Assembly: GCA_035513275.1 (NCBI GenBank)
Contig: DATKCJ010000158.1
Coordinates: forward strand, 1-18,484
Source: DATKCJ01 sp035513275
GTDB taxonomy: Bacteria > Verrucomicrobiota > Verrucomicrobiia > Opitutales > Opitutaceae
Reading direction: 5' to 3'
Length of the DNA: 18,484 bases
Every line of letters starts with the position of its first letter. Position 1 is the first letter of the stretch. This document shows, one piece after another, positions 7,328-14,351 of the stretch. A program made the position numbers and the translations under genes. The notes beneath the pieces are model-generated. The model was not told the origin of the DNA and did no database searches. It saw nothing but the letters and a program-made list of their open reading frames with translations.

Positions 7328-9790
7328 ATGACATCAATCGTTCGCGTTGCGGGAATCCTCGCAGCCTTCCTGCTTGTCGCTCCCGTGGCGTCCGCCGGCG
7401 TCGTGGAGTCCGGCGAATCCCAACCGTATGCAAGGGCCCTGGACGCGCTCGTGCGCGACCGGCCCGAGGACGCGTTTGCGCTGGTCGCCGATGGTGCGGG
7501 TGCGGGCGACGCGGCCTCGATGTTCATCTCCGGCTTCCTTCAGGATATCGGCGCGGGCGTGATCGTGTCGCACGAGAAGGCCCTTCCGCTTCTCGAGCGC
7601 TCCGCGGCTGTTGGATACGAACCTGCTCTGCGCTATCTGGCTTGGAGACACACGACTGGCTTCGGCAGCGATGCACCGGATCCCGGGAAGGCGGCTGAAC
7701 TCCGCGCAATGTTACCGACCGAAGTGACGATTGATCGCGGCATCTCACGGTGGCTGACCGTGGAGGACGGTATGTGCGCGCCTCGTTTGTCGATGGCGCT
7801 CTATTGGATGATGGATCGCGCTGGCGACGATGACCCAATCGCGGAAGCGAACCTTGCGACCGCGTTTCTGAACGGGGGTTGGACGACACCCGACATGGGG
7901 CAGCACATCTACTGGCTCCAACGCGCTGCGGAACACAAGGAGCCGGAATCGATGGTGCGCCTCGCACTCTATGTCGGGCTCGGCTTGACCGGTGCGGCCG
8001 ACCCGGCGCGCGAACTCCAGCTGATCAGGTCAGCCGCGGAAGCCGGCCACGCCGAGGCGCAATACATCCTCGCCGAAAGACTCAGGCTCGGAAGGGGCGT
8101 CGAAGAAGATGTTGCAGCCGCGGCAGGTTGGTATCGGAAGGCGGCGGCTCAGGAGCACGTGGAGTCGATGGTCGAGATCGGCGACCTGTTGCGAGAAGGC
8201 GGACCGGGGCTGGAGCGTGATCTGGAAGCGGCCTATGGATTTTCGCGCCGGGCGGCCGATCTCGGAAACCCCGAGGCGATGACAGACGCGGCAAACATGC
8301 TCCGGAAGGGAGAAGGCGTGCCGGCCGACATCGCCGAGGCGACCCGCCTGTTTGAGAGAGCCGCCGGCACTGGCTACGCATACGCCGCGGACATGCTTGG
8401 CTGGATGGCGATGAATGGAGAAGGCGGGGCGGCACCTGACTTCGAACGTGCGCGAAAGTGGTATGAAGAGTCGGCGGCCGGAGGCAACGAGCATGCCATG
8501 CGCGAGCTGGGAAAGATCCACGGATCCGGAATCGGCGTCGCGAAGGACGACGCGAAGTCGTTCGAGTGGTATGAAAGCGCGGCCCGCGAAGGGGATGCTT
8601 GGTCACAGAATCGCGTTGGCTGGATGCTGCGGCAGGGAATCGGAATCGAACGCGACGACGAGGAGGCGGTCACATGGTTCCACCTCGCCGCGAAGAATGG
8701 CCTCGCGATCGCCCACGGGAATCTCGCCTACCACTTTCTCCTTGGACTCGGCACCGACAAGGATCCGATCCGTGCGTTCGAACACGTCTGCATCTGCCTG
8801 CTCGAGGGATCCGATGAATGGGCGAAAAGCACCCTCATGCAAGTCGTGCAGAATGCCGGCGCCAGCGAACGATCGGCCATCGCAAGACATCTTGAGGAAC
8901 AAGTCGCCAAGCCTGGATTCATCGAGGCGTCGGGTTCGCTCCCGGAAGTGGCGTTGGAACTCCTGGGGAGCGGGCCGACTGGTGTGCGCAACACAGCCGC
9001 GGCGAGTAAACTGTTGGCGAGAATGGTCGGGACCCGCCGCGAGGCTTCGTTGACCATGATCGCGTGGCACTATTACACCGGCGTCGGCGTGCCCTTGGAT
9101 GTCGCGAAGGCGCGGCAATACGCGAACGAGGCGGTTGCAGCGGGCGTCGATGGCGCAGTGTTCGTCAAGGCGAATATCGAGAGCATCGCAGGAGAGACGC
9201 AGGAAGAGCGCGAGAAGTCCCGGTCGATCTTGCACGAGTTGGCAGACTCCGGCGACAAGCGCGCGGCCGCACTGCTCGCACAGAGAATGCAAAGCGGCAT
9301 CGGCGAGGCGATCGATCCAGAGGGTGCGAAACGCCTCTTCCGCATCGCATACCCCATGCTCGACGATGATGCCGAAACTGTGATCGCCCAGATCATCGAG
9401 AGGAGTGGCACTCGCTCGGTGACACCTCCGTCGGACGAGGAGTTTGAGAAACTCAAGGCCGCCGTGCCGTTCGCCAAGGACCGGCCACCCAAACCCGTCT
9501 ACACAGCGGCGCCGATCTACCCCTATGACCTGAATCGCTCGCGTGTAGAGGGGCATGCGACCGTCCGGATGGTTGTGTCTGTCGATGGAATTCCGCGCGA
9601 AGTGGAGGCCGTCGACTCTTCACACCCGCTCTTTGCGGCTGCCGCAGTCGAAGCCGTTCGAATGTGGCGTTTTGCGCCGGGAATCAAGGAGGGTTCACCC
9701 GTTGCATCGAATGTGCAGCAGACGCTCCGATTCATGCAGCAGGTGCCCGAAGAGGAGGAAACGACAATTCTCGAGAATCCCAACCCATGA
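7328..9790 (+). CDS. Exported Sel1-like repeat protein with C-terminal TonB domain
   Basis: The ATG at 7328 gives 820 residues with a signal peptide (MTSIVRVAGILAAFLLVAPVASAG). A nearby ATG at 7301 and a TTG at 7217 only add residues before it. Residues about 60-225 contain degenerate helical repeats. At about 228-490 there are at least six regular Sel1-like repeats of about 36 residues (A.AQYILAERLRLGRGVEEDV..A..WYRKAA type), and more weak repeats lie at about 575-680. Residues about 722-803 form a TonB_C domain (PIYPYDLNRSRVEGHATVRM, later AVEAVRMWRFAPG). Sel1 repeats are scaffolds for protein binding, and TonB_C domains normally contact TonB-dependent outer-membrane proteins or act as periplasmic adaptors. 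There is no N-terminal TonB anchor besides the signal peptide, and no proline-rich spacer. The stop overlaps the next start (ATGA), so the thioredoxin-like gene is translationally coupled. Confidence 0.88.
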   Translation: MTSIVRVAGILAAFLLVAPVASAGVVESGESQPYARALDALVRDRPEDAFALVADGAGAGDAASMFISGFLQDIGAGVIVSHEKALPLLERSAAVGYEPALRYLAWRHTTGFGSDAPDPGKAAELRAMLPTEVTIDRGISRWLTVEDGMCAPRLSMALYWMMDRAGDDDPIAEANLATAFLNGGWTTPDMGQHIYWLQRAAEHKEPESMVRLALYVGLGLTGAADPARELQLIRSAAEAGHAEAQYILAERLRLGRGVEEDVAAAAGWYRKAAAQEHVESMVEIGDLLREGGPGLERDLEAAYGFSRRAADLGNPEAMTDAANMLRKGEGVPADIAEATRLFERAAGTGYAYAADMLGWMAMNGEGGAAPDFERARKWYEESAAGGNEHAMRELGKIHGSGIGVAKDDAKSFEWYESAAREGDAWSQNRVGWMLRQGIGIERDDEEAVTWFHLAAKNGLAIAHGNLAYHFLLGLGTDKDPIRAFEHVCICLLEGSDEWAKSTLMQVVQNAGASERSAIARHLEEQVAKPGFIEASGSLPEVALELLGSGPTGVRNTAAASKLLARMVGTRREASLTMIAWHYYTGVGVPLDVAKARQYANEAVAAGVDGAVFVKANIESIAGETQEEREKSRSILHELADSGDKRAAALLAQRMQSGIGEAIDPEGAKRLFRIAYPMLDDDAETVIAQIIERSGTRSVTPPSDEEFEKLKAAVPFAKDRPPKPVYTAAPIYPYDLNRSRVEGHATVRMVVSVDGIPREVEAVDSSHPLFAAAAVEAVRMWRFAPGIKEGSPVASNVQQTLRFMQQVPEEEETTILENPNP

Positions 9791-10278
9791 ACTTGAAGAC
9801 ACGATTGAAAGCATTCGCGGCCCTGTTGTTTGTCGCGGGCGCTGCATTTGGCGAAGATCAAGCGGCTGCCGTGCCGGGCGATCTCTGGCGCACCGACTTC
9901 GAGGCCGCGCTGACGACTGCGAAGGACGAAGGCAAGGCAGTCCTGCTCGATTTCACGGGATCGGACTGGTGCGTGTGGTGTCATCGTCTTGAAGCGGAGG
10001 TCTTCGAGCAGCAGGCGTTCCTCGACTACGCGCGCGAGCACCTCGTCCTCGTGCGCCTCGATTTTCCGAGGAAGACGAAGCTCCCCACGGAACTGCAGGC
10101 CCAGAACGACGCGCTCTCCGAGCGATTTGATGTGGGCGGATACCCGACGGTGATCTTGCTCGATGCTTCCGGCGAGGAGATCGGCAGGCTCGGCTACACG
10201 CAGGGCGGCGCGAAGACGTTTGTGCGCGCGCTGAAGAAGTTCCGCGCCGAGGCGACCGCATCGCGCGAGGAGTCTTGA
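9787..10278 (+). CDS. Exported thioredoxin-fold protein (WCxxC)
   Basis: This 163-residue product has a signal peptide (residues 1-22, cleavage near AFG-E) and a thioredoxin fold of the Thioredoxin_7/DsbD-C-like type. The active site is W61-C62-V-W-C65-H in LLDFTGSDWCVWCHRLEAEVF, and the cis-proline is P120 in GGYPTVILLD. The region between (LVLVRLDFPRKTKLP) matches the loop in relatives that act on periplasmic disulfides. It is probably a periplasmic thiol-disulfide oxidoreductase; its partner and direction of electron flow are unknown. The start ATG at 9787 overlaps the TGA of the preceding Sel1/TonB_C gene by the four-base ATGA, which strongly supports this start and co-expression. Longer in-frame extension upstream lies inside the previous gene and is rejected. 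Confidence 0.9.
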   Translation: MNLKTRLKAFAALLFVAGAAFGEDQAAAVPGDLWRTDFEAALTTAKDEGKAVLLDFTGSDWCVWCHRLEAEVFEQQAFLDYAREHLVLVRLDFPRKTKLPTELQAQNDALSERFDVGGYPTVILLDASGEEIGRLGYTQGGAKTFVRALKKFRAEATASREES

Positions 10279-10332
10279 GCTTCCCGGATTGGCGGGAATA
10301 GGCGCGCGGGCTGGCGGCTCACATTGCCGCCC

Positions 10333-10749
10333 ATGAACAACTCCGTCTCGTTGCCCAAGCCACTTCTGATCACAGGCTGGATCCTCCGCGTTGCCGCGGC
10401 GGTGATCCTGCTGCAGACGCTCTTCTTCAAATTCACCGGCGCCCCGGAATCGGTCTACATCTTCACGGTTGTAGGGCAGGAGCCGTGGGGTCGGATCGGT
10501 TCAGGCGTGATCGAGCTCATCGCGAGCATCCTGCTCGTGCTGCCGATCGCCGCGTGCGTTGCCACCGGAGCGCTTCTTGCGATTGGCGTCATGAGCGGCG
10601 CGATCCTTTTCCACCTCACAAAGCTCAAAATCGTCGTGCAGGACGACGGCGGCACACTCTTCGCCCTCGCGGTGATCGTGTGGATCTCCTCGGCAGTGCT
10701 CCTGGGGATGTATCGCCGCGCGCTTCCACTCTTGGGAGCACGACTTTGA
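10333..10749 (+). CDS. DoxX-like small integral membrane protein
   Basis: The 138-residue product has about four membrane helices (roughly residues 11-35, 55-73, 74-97 and 108-127). The first helix ends in FFKFTGAPESVYIF, the signature region of DoxX-like proteins. DoxX relatives form an inner-membrane family linked to thiosulfate oxidation in archaea and to redox or sulfur stress in bacteria, but the function of most members is unproven. The ATG at 10333 follows GCCGCCC with no Shine-Dalgarno sequence; a TTG three codons earlier is the alternative. It lies 54 bases after the thioredoxin-like gene and 19 bases before the YHS gene on the same strand, so it is likely part of one transcript. Confidence 0.78.
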   Translation: MNNSVSLPKPLLITGWILRVAAAVILLQTLFFKFTGAPESVYIFTVVGQEPWGRIGSGVIELIASILLVLPIAACVATGALLAIGVMSGAILFHLTKLKIVVQDDGGTLFALAVIVWISSAVLLGMYRRALPLLGARL

Positions 10750-10768
10750 ATCTGATAACGAACACACC

Positions 10769-11212
10769 ATGACCCTCCACAAACTTCGATTCGCACTTCT
10801 GGCCGCCGCATTGACGGCGACCTCCCTTACCGCCGCTCCGGTTAACACCAACTGGCGCGGCCTCGCGATCAAGGGCTACGATCCGGTCGCCTATTTCACA
10901 GACGCCAAGCCCGTCGAGGGCGACGCGAAGTTCACGTTCGAGTGGGAAGGCGCGAAGTGGCGCTTCGCCAGCGCGGAGCACCGCGACGCATTCGCGAAGG
11001 AGCCCGCGCGCTACGCACCCCAGTTCGGCGGCTACTGCGCGTGGGCTGTCAGCCAGGGCTACACAGCCGACGTCGACCCCAAGGCATGGAAGATCGTCGA
11101 GGGGAAGCTCTACCTGAACTACAACAAGGACGTTCAGGAGACCTGGGAGAAGGACGCCTCCGACAACATCACAAATGGCGAGGCCAACTGGCCGAAGCTG
11201 AAGGACAAGTAG
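10769..11212 (+). CDS. Exported YHS-domain protein
   Basis: This 147-residue protein has a signal peptide (residues 1-22, cleavage near LTA-A) and a YHS-type domain at about residues 34-95. Landmarks are IKGYDPVAYFTDAKPVEGD, WRFASAEHRDAFAKEP and YAPQFGGYCAWAVSQGYTAD, with one cysteine at C90. The length and the tail (PKAWKIVEGKLYLNYN, then WEKDASDNI..WPKL) match a widespread group of small exported YHS proteins. YHS domains are proposed to bind metals because they occur in heavy-metal ATPases and oxygenases; the role of these free-standing exported versions is not established. It lies 19 bases after the DoxX-like gene and about 107 bases before the ECF sigma gene. Confidence 0.9.
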   Translation: MTLHKLRFALLAAALTATSLTAAPVNTNWRGLAIKGYDPVAYFTDAKPVEGDAKFTFEWEGAKWRFASAEHRDAFAKEPARYAPQFGGYCAWAVSQGYTADVDPKAWKIVEGKLYLNYNKDVQETWEKDASDNITNGEANWPKLKDK

Positions 11213-11319
11213 CTTCGCTAGAGTGACGAGGTTCAGGTAGGGCGCGATCCGGCCTCGACGGAGACACGACTTTTCCGTGATCCGATGGACAGACTCTCAA
11301 AAGACTCTTGGGAATAGGA
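11213..11319. other. Short spacer upstream of the sigma gene
   Basis: This 107-base gap between the YHS gene and the sigma factor gene is the largest break inside the 7328-12650 cluster after the terminator. It could carry an autoregulated promoter for the sigma operon. I see no hairpin with a T-run and cannot identify promoter boxes with confidence. Confidence 0.4.
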
Positions 11320-11907
11320 ATGGACCGCCCAATCTCCCAATTGGAAATGCCCTCGGATGTTTTTGTTCAGCTCGTCGATGCGCACTACACAGCGCTCTAC
11401 CGTTTCGCGCTCAGCCTGGCGCGACGGGAGGCCGATGCGTGCGACCTCGTCCAGCAGACCTTCTTCATCTGGGCAAAGCGAGGACACCAACTACGTGAGG
11501 ACACAAAAGCAAAGACCTGGCTCTTTACGACGCTCTACCGCGAGTTTCTTCGCGGACGGCGGCGCGACCAGCGCGTGCAATCGATCGAGGAGTTGCCCGC
11601 GGGAGCGGACGACGTGGCGGCCGAGGAGATCGACCACGCACGCAGACTCGACGGATCGCAGATCGTCGAGGCGCTCCAGCAGGTCGACGAAGTTTACCGC
11701 GCACCGCTGGTGCTTTTCTACCTTCAGGACATGAGCTACCACGAGATAGCGGAGTCGCTCGACGTGCCGATCGGCACGGTCATGTCGCGCCTGTCGCGCG
11801 GCAAGATCCAGTTGCGGCGACTGCTCGCAAACAAGGAGACGGCGGCCAGCCGGCTCGGCACCGTGGTGGAGTTTCCCGATTTGAAGAAAGGAACGGCCGG
11901 AAAATGA
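11320..11907 (+). CDS. ECF-type RNA polymerase sigma factor (sigma-70 family)
   Basis: The 195-residue product contains sigma region 2 at about residues 15-85, including the core-binding stretch ACDLVQQTFFIWAKRG and TKAKTWLFTTLYREFLRGRR. Region 4 lies at about 110-170, with the helix-turn-helix YHEIAESLDVPIGTVMSRLSRG. Regions 1 and 3 are absent, as in ECF factors. It should direct core polymerase to stress promoters, probably including its own. The ATG at 11320 is chosen; a second ATG at 11347 starts just before region 2 and is possible. The tail after region 4 (about 25 residues) is unstructured. The TGA stop overlaps the next gene's ATG (ATGA at 11904-11907), the usual arrangement of a sigma factor with its anti-sigma factor. 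Confidence 0.93.
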   Translation: MDRPISQLEMPSDVFVQLVDAHYTALYRFALSLARREADACDLVQQTFFIWAKRGHQLREDTKAKTWLFTTLYREFLRGRRRDQRVQSIEELPAGADDVAAEEIDHARRLDGSQIVEALQQVDEVYRAPLVLFYLQDMSYHEIAESLDVPIGTVMSRLSRGKIQLRRLLANKETAASRLGTVVEFPDLKKGTAGK

Positions 11908-12650
11908 CGAACGACGAGGCAAAGTTCACGCTGCAGGGCTACCGTCCCAACGGCAGCGACGCAGACGATCCAGCGATCGCAGAAGCGCTCGCCCAGGCGG
12001 AGCGCGATCCGGCACTGCGCGCGTGGTTCGAACGCGAGCAGCAGTTCGACACCGCGATCGCGACCGGGCTCGGCAACGTCGTTGTGCCTCACGGCCTGCG
12101 CGACTCGATTCTCGCAGGCAAGAAGCTCAGCAACGCGCACCGCCCGGTGTTGGCGCTCCCGTGGTGGGCGGGCATGGCCGCAGCAGTCGCGCTCACTGTC
12201 GGGACGCTCGCGGTCATGCAGCTCGTGAAGGCTCCGCCGCAGGAGCTGGCGTCTGTCAATTCAGTCGTTGATTTCGCCTGGACCGAGATGAACGGCGCGC
12301 ACCCGCGCTCCAAGCACGCCGACGAGTATGGCGAGGTCGGGACCTGGCTCGAGAATCCCGAGACGCGATTGCGCAACGGCATGCCGCTCGGTCTCCAGAC
12401 GCTCATCGACAAGGGCTGCCGCTCACAGAGGATCGCCGGGGCGCTTGTCGTCGAGGTCTGCTTCCGCAGGAACGGGAAGATCTTCCACGTCTACATCGCG
12501 CCGCGCGACAGCTTCCACGACCGTGGGCTCGATACCGAGCCTACGTTCCAGCAGAAAGGTGAGTTCGTTACGGCGAGTTGGGCCGATGATCGCTTCGTCT
12601 ACGTGCTCGCATCCAAGCACGGCAGCGACGGCCTTCGCGCGATCCTGTGA
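11904..12650 (+). CDS. Probable membrane-anchored anti-sigma factor
   Basis: The 248-residue product is assigned by position and layout. It is coupled by ATGA to the ECF sigma gene. Residues 1-80 form a cytoplasmic, charged, helical domain, followed by one membrane helix at about residues 82-108 (LPWWAGMAAAVALTVGTLAV) and a periplasmic domain of about 140 residues. The cytoplasmic part lacks the HxxxCxxC zinc motif of ZAS-type anti-sigma factors, so binding to sigma must use another surface. The periplasmic domain contains LQTLIDKGCRSQRIAGALVV and EVCFRRNGKIFHVYIAPRD, with two cysteines (C172 and C186) that might form a disulfide and sense redox state; that is inference. Together with the neighbouring thioredoxin-like and DoxX-like proteins, a redox input is plausible but unproven. 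Confidence 0.75.
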   Translation: MTNDEAKFTLQGYRPNGSDADDPAIAEALAQAERDPALRAWFEREQQFDTAIATGLGNVVVPHGLRDSILAGKKLSNAHRPVLALPWWAGMAAAVALTVGTLAVMQLVKAPPQELASVNSVVDFAWTEMNGAHPRSKHADEYGEVGTWLENPETRLRNGMPLGLQTLIDKGCRSQRIAGALVVEVCFRRNGKIFHVYIAPRDSFHDRGLDTEPTFQQKGEFVTASWADDRFVYVLASKHGSDGLRAIL

Positions 12651-12680
12651 CCCGACGCAACGCGTCGCAGGCAAAATCAA

Positions 12681-12701
12681 ATGTCACCTATTAGGTGACA
12701 T
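12681..12701. promoter_or_regulatory. Perfect ATGTCACCT-ATT-AGGTGACAT palindrome
   Basis: The nine-base arms 12681-12689 and 12693-12701 are perfect complements around a three-base centre. GCAAAAT (12671-12677) and ATTTTGC (12714-12720) form an outer pair of arms. The site lies between convergent genes, 30 bases after the anti-sigma stop. It could be a bidirectional terminator, but the T-content after the stem is modest. The inner core ACCT-N3-AGGT is also the shape of operators bound by some antitoxin-type helix-turn-helix repressors (for example MqsA, AACCT-N3-AGGTT). No toxin-antitoxin gene is next to it, so it may be a terminator, a relic or part of a dispersed repeat. Confidence 0.6.
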
Positions 12702-12840
12702 GTTCCAGATCGCATTTTGCAGTGTGTTGCGGTGAGTGGCTTCCAGGCGACACGCGACAATTTCCTCGTAGCGCTTTGCGGCGAGTCGGAAGGGATTTGT
12801 GGATCGGCTTGGGCTTCAAGCCTCGCGCACGCATCCGGAG

Positions 12841-13740
12841 TCAACGCGGCGAGTCCGAAGCTCCAAGAGGGGCTTCAGGCTCCGGCAGCGCGAACTTCGG
12901 CTCCCATTTGAGCCAGTCCTTGTTCACCTCGTCGCGGAGTTCGAACACGGTGCCCTCGGGCGCTGGCTCACCATTCGCGGATTCGTCCGGAGTCGCGAAG
13001 GCCACGCCTCCCGAGAGGAAAGACTCGAGCGAATTGCTTCGGAGCTCGGCACCGAGCAGGCCGAGTTTCACGTTGATGCCGCCCGAGTTCCAGAACTGGG
13101 TTTCGGGCCGCACGAACGCGTGATACGGCTCGTGGACGTTGACCGTGATGAGCACACGGGTTGCGTCCGGCGAGAGTTCGTATTCCTCCACCGCGCCGAC
13201 TTTCATGTCGCGGAAGTATACCGGCGATCCCTGGTTCAACCCGGCGAGTGTCGTGGAACGCAGCACGAAGTGACGCCCCGGCACTTCCGTCTCATACGAG
13301 GGCGACTTTGACAGCGCGCGGAACTGCCACGCGGGCGCGCCGCTTCCGGCGCGCACTCTCAGTTGCGCGCCGCTGAGCAGGGTTTCGATGCCCTTCACAC
13401 CGGAGAGCCCGATCTCCGGACGCACGATCCAAAACTGCGAACCCTCCACGGCAAGCGGCTCGGCGCTGGGCTTCAGTTCGACGCGGACCGTCACGCCGTT
13501 GAGGTCCTCATTGAGCGCGACTTCCTTCACGACGCCGCAGACGACGCCCTTGTAGACGAGTGGCGTCGTGCCCGCATCGATGCCGGCACCGTTCTCGAAC
13601 ACTATTTCAATCACCGGGCCGTGTTCTCGAAACTGGCGCATGACGAGCCACGCGCTGGCAACCAACGCGACGATCGGCACGAGCCAGATGAGCGACACAA
13701 GACGTGAGCGCGCCGGGACAGGTGTGGCAGGAGAGTTCAT
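12841..13740 (-). CDS. pqiB: PqiB-like MCE protein with two MCE domains
   Basis: This 299-residue protein has an N-terminal inner-membrane helix (about residues 13-33, LVSLIWLVPIVALVASAWLV). Its first MCE domain is at 42-132 (VFENGAGIDAGTTPLVYKGV, FWIVRPEIGLSGVKGIETLL) and the second at about 155-250 (GSPVYFRDMKVGAVEEYELS, FWNSGGINVKL, LESFLSGGVAFATP). Both match the first two MCE domains of PqiB. E. coli PqiB has about 546 residues, three MCE domains and a long helical needle; here the third domain and needle are missing, and the protein ends after a short proline/acid-rich tail. PqiB hexamers build a periplasmic conduit for lipids between inner and outer membranes. The ATG at 13740 overlaps the preceding pqiA half by ATGA. 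The stop codon is intact, so this is a short form rather than an obvious frameshift. No PqiC-type lipoprotein gene follows. Confidence 0.9.
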   Translation of the reverse strand: MNSPATPVPARSRLVSLIWLVPIVALVASAWLVMRQFREHGPVIEIVFENGAGIDAGTTPLVYKGVVCGVVKEVALNEDLNGVTVRVELKPSAEPLAVEGSQFWIVRPEIGLSGVKGIETLLSGAQLRVRAGSGAPAWQFRALSKSPSYETEVPGRHFVLRSTTLAGLNQGSPVYFRDMKVGAVEEYELSPDATRVLITVNVHEPYHAFVRPETQFWNSGGINVKLGLLGAELRSNSLESFLSGGVAFATPDESANGEPAPEGTVFELRDEVNKDWLKWEPKFALPEPEAPLGASDSPR

Positions 13741-14351
13741 TCAGTCGCGGCGCCGCGCGCTGGAGCCGAGTCGCGGTCCCAAAGCAGGCGTGGATCGAAA
13801 GCGGAGGTGGCGAGCATCGTAAGAATCACGACTGCGGCGAACGCGACTGCGCCCGGGCGGGCCTCGACAGTCGCGAGCTTTCCGAAGCGCACGATGCCGA
13901 CAAGGAACGCGACGAGGAAGATGTCGAGCATCGACCAGCGGCCGATGAAATTGACGAATCCGTGCAGTCGCGTGAGCGCCGGTTTGGAGGCGATCCCGGG
14001 CCATCGGACCGCCGCGAGGAGAAATCCGATCGACGTGAGCTTGATGACTGGAACCACAAGGCTCGCCGTGAACACGATAAACGCCACGCCCCACATTCCC
14101 TGGTTCCACAGTTTTATCACTCCGGAGAGAATTGTGTCGGTGTGCAGCCGCCCCAGCTTTTCGAGGCTCAGCACTGGGAGCGCATAGGCCGGCACGAGCA
14201 TGCACGCACCTGCGATCGCAAGCGCTGCGGACCGCATCAGGCTGCCTCGCCTGCGCCGGTGCACGCCTTGTCCGCAGTCGGGGCACACCGAGGGACTTGA
14301 CCGCGCTTCGAAGCTGCGGCTGCACACGGGACAGCTCAGAATCTGCGTCAC
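13737..14351 (-). CDS. pqiA: PqiA-like membrane protein, C-terminal-half equivalent (split PqiA)
   Basis: The 204-residue protein starts at GTG 14351 (VTQILSCPVC...). An N-terminal zinc-ribbon-like pair (C7-xx-C10 and C23-xx-C26) precedes about four membrane helices (roughly 40-62, 86-115, 138-158 and 167-185). The PqiA landmark is GRWSMLDIFLVAFLVGIVRF, followed by ATVEARPGAVAFA and a tail FDPRLLWD. In E. coli PqiA is one protein of about 417 residues made of two such halves; here each half is its own gene. The start overlaps the stop of the upstream half by GTGA (14351-14348), and its own stop overlaps the pqiB start by ATGA, so all three are translationally coupled. PqiA is the inner-membrane partner of PqiB in lipid or hydrophobic-molecule trafficking. 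In-frame extension upstream runs over the other half and has no PqiA-like content. Confidence 0.9.
   Translation of the reverse strand: MTQILSCPVCSRSFEARSSPSVCPDCGQGVHRRRRGSLMRSAALAIAGACMLVPAYALPVLSLEKLGRLHTDTILSGVIKLWNQGMWGVAFIVFTASLVVPVIKLTSIGFLLAAVRWPGIASKPALTRLHGFVNFIGRWSMLDIFLVAFLVGIVRFGKLATVEARPGAVAFAAVVILTMLATSAFDPRLLWDRDSAPARGAATE

Noticed and set aside
9767..9778. ATTCTCGAGAAT palindrome near the end of the Sel1/TonB_C gene
   Set aside because: It lies in coding sequence and is only 12 bases long, which is expected by chance at this scale.
12701..12736. Short frame MFQIAFCSVLR after the palindrome
   Set aside because: Only 11 codons, with no ribosome-binding site and no known relative; kept only as part of the palindrome finding.
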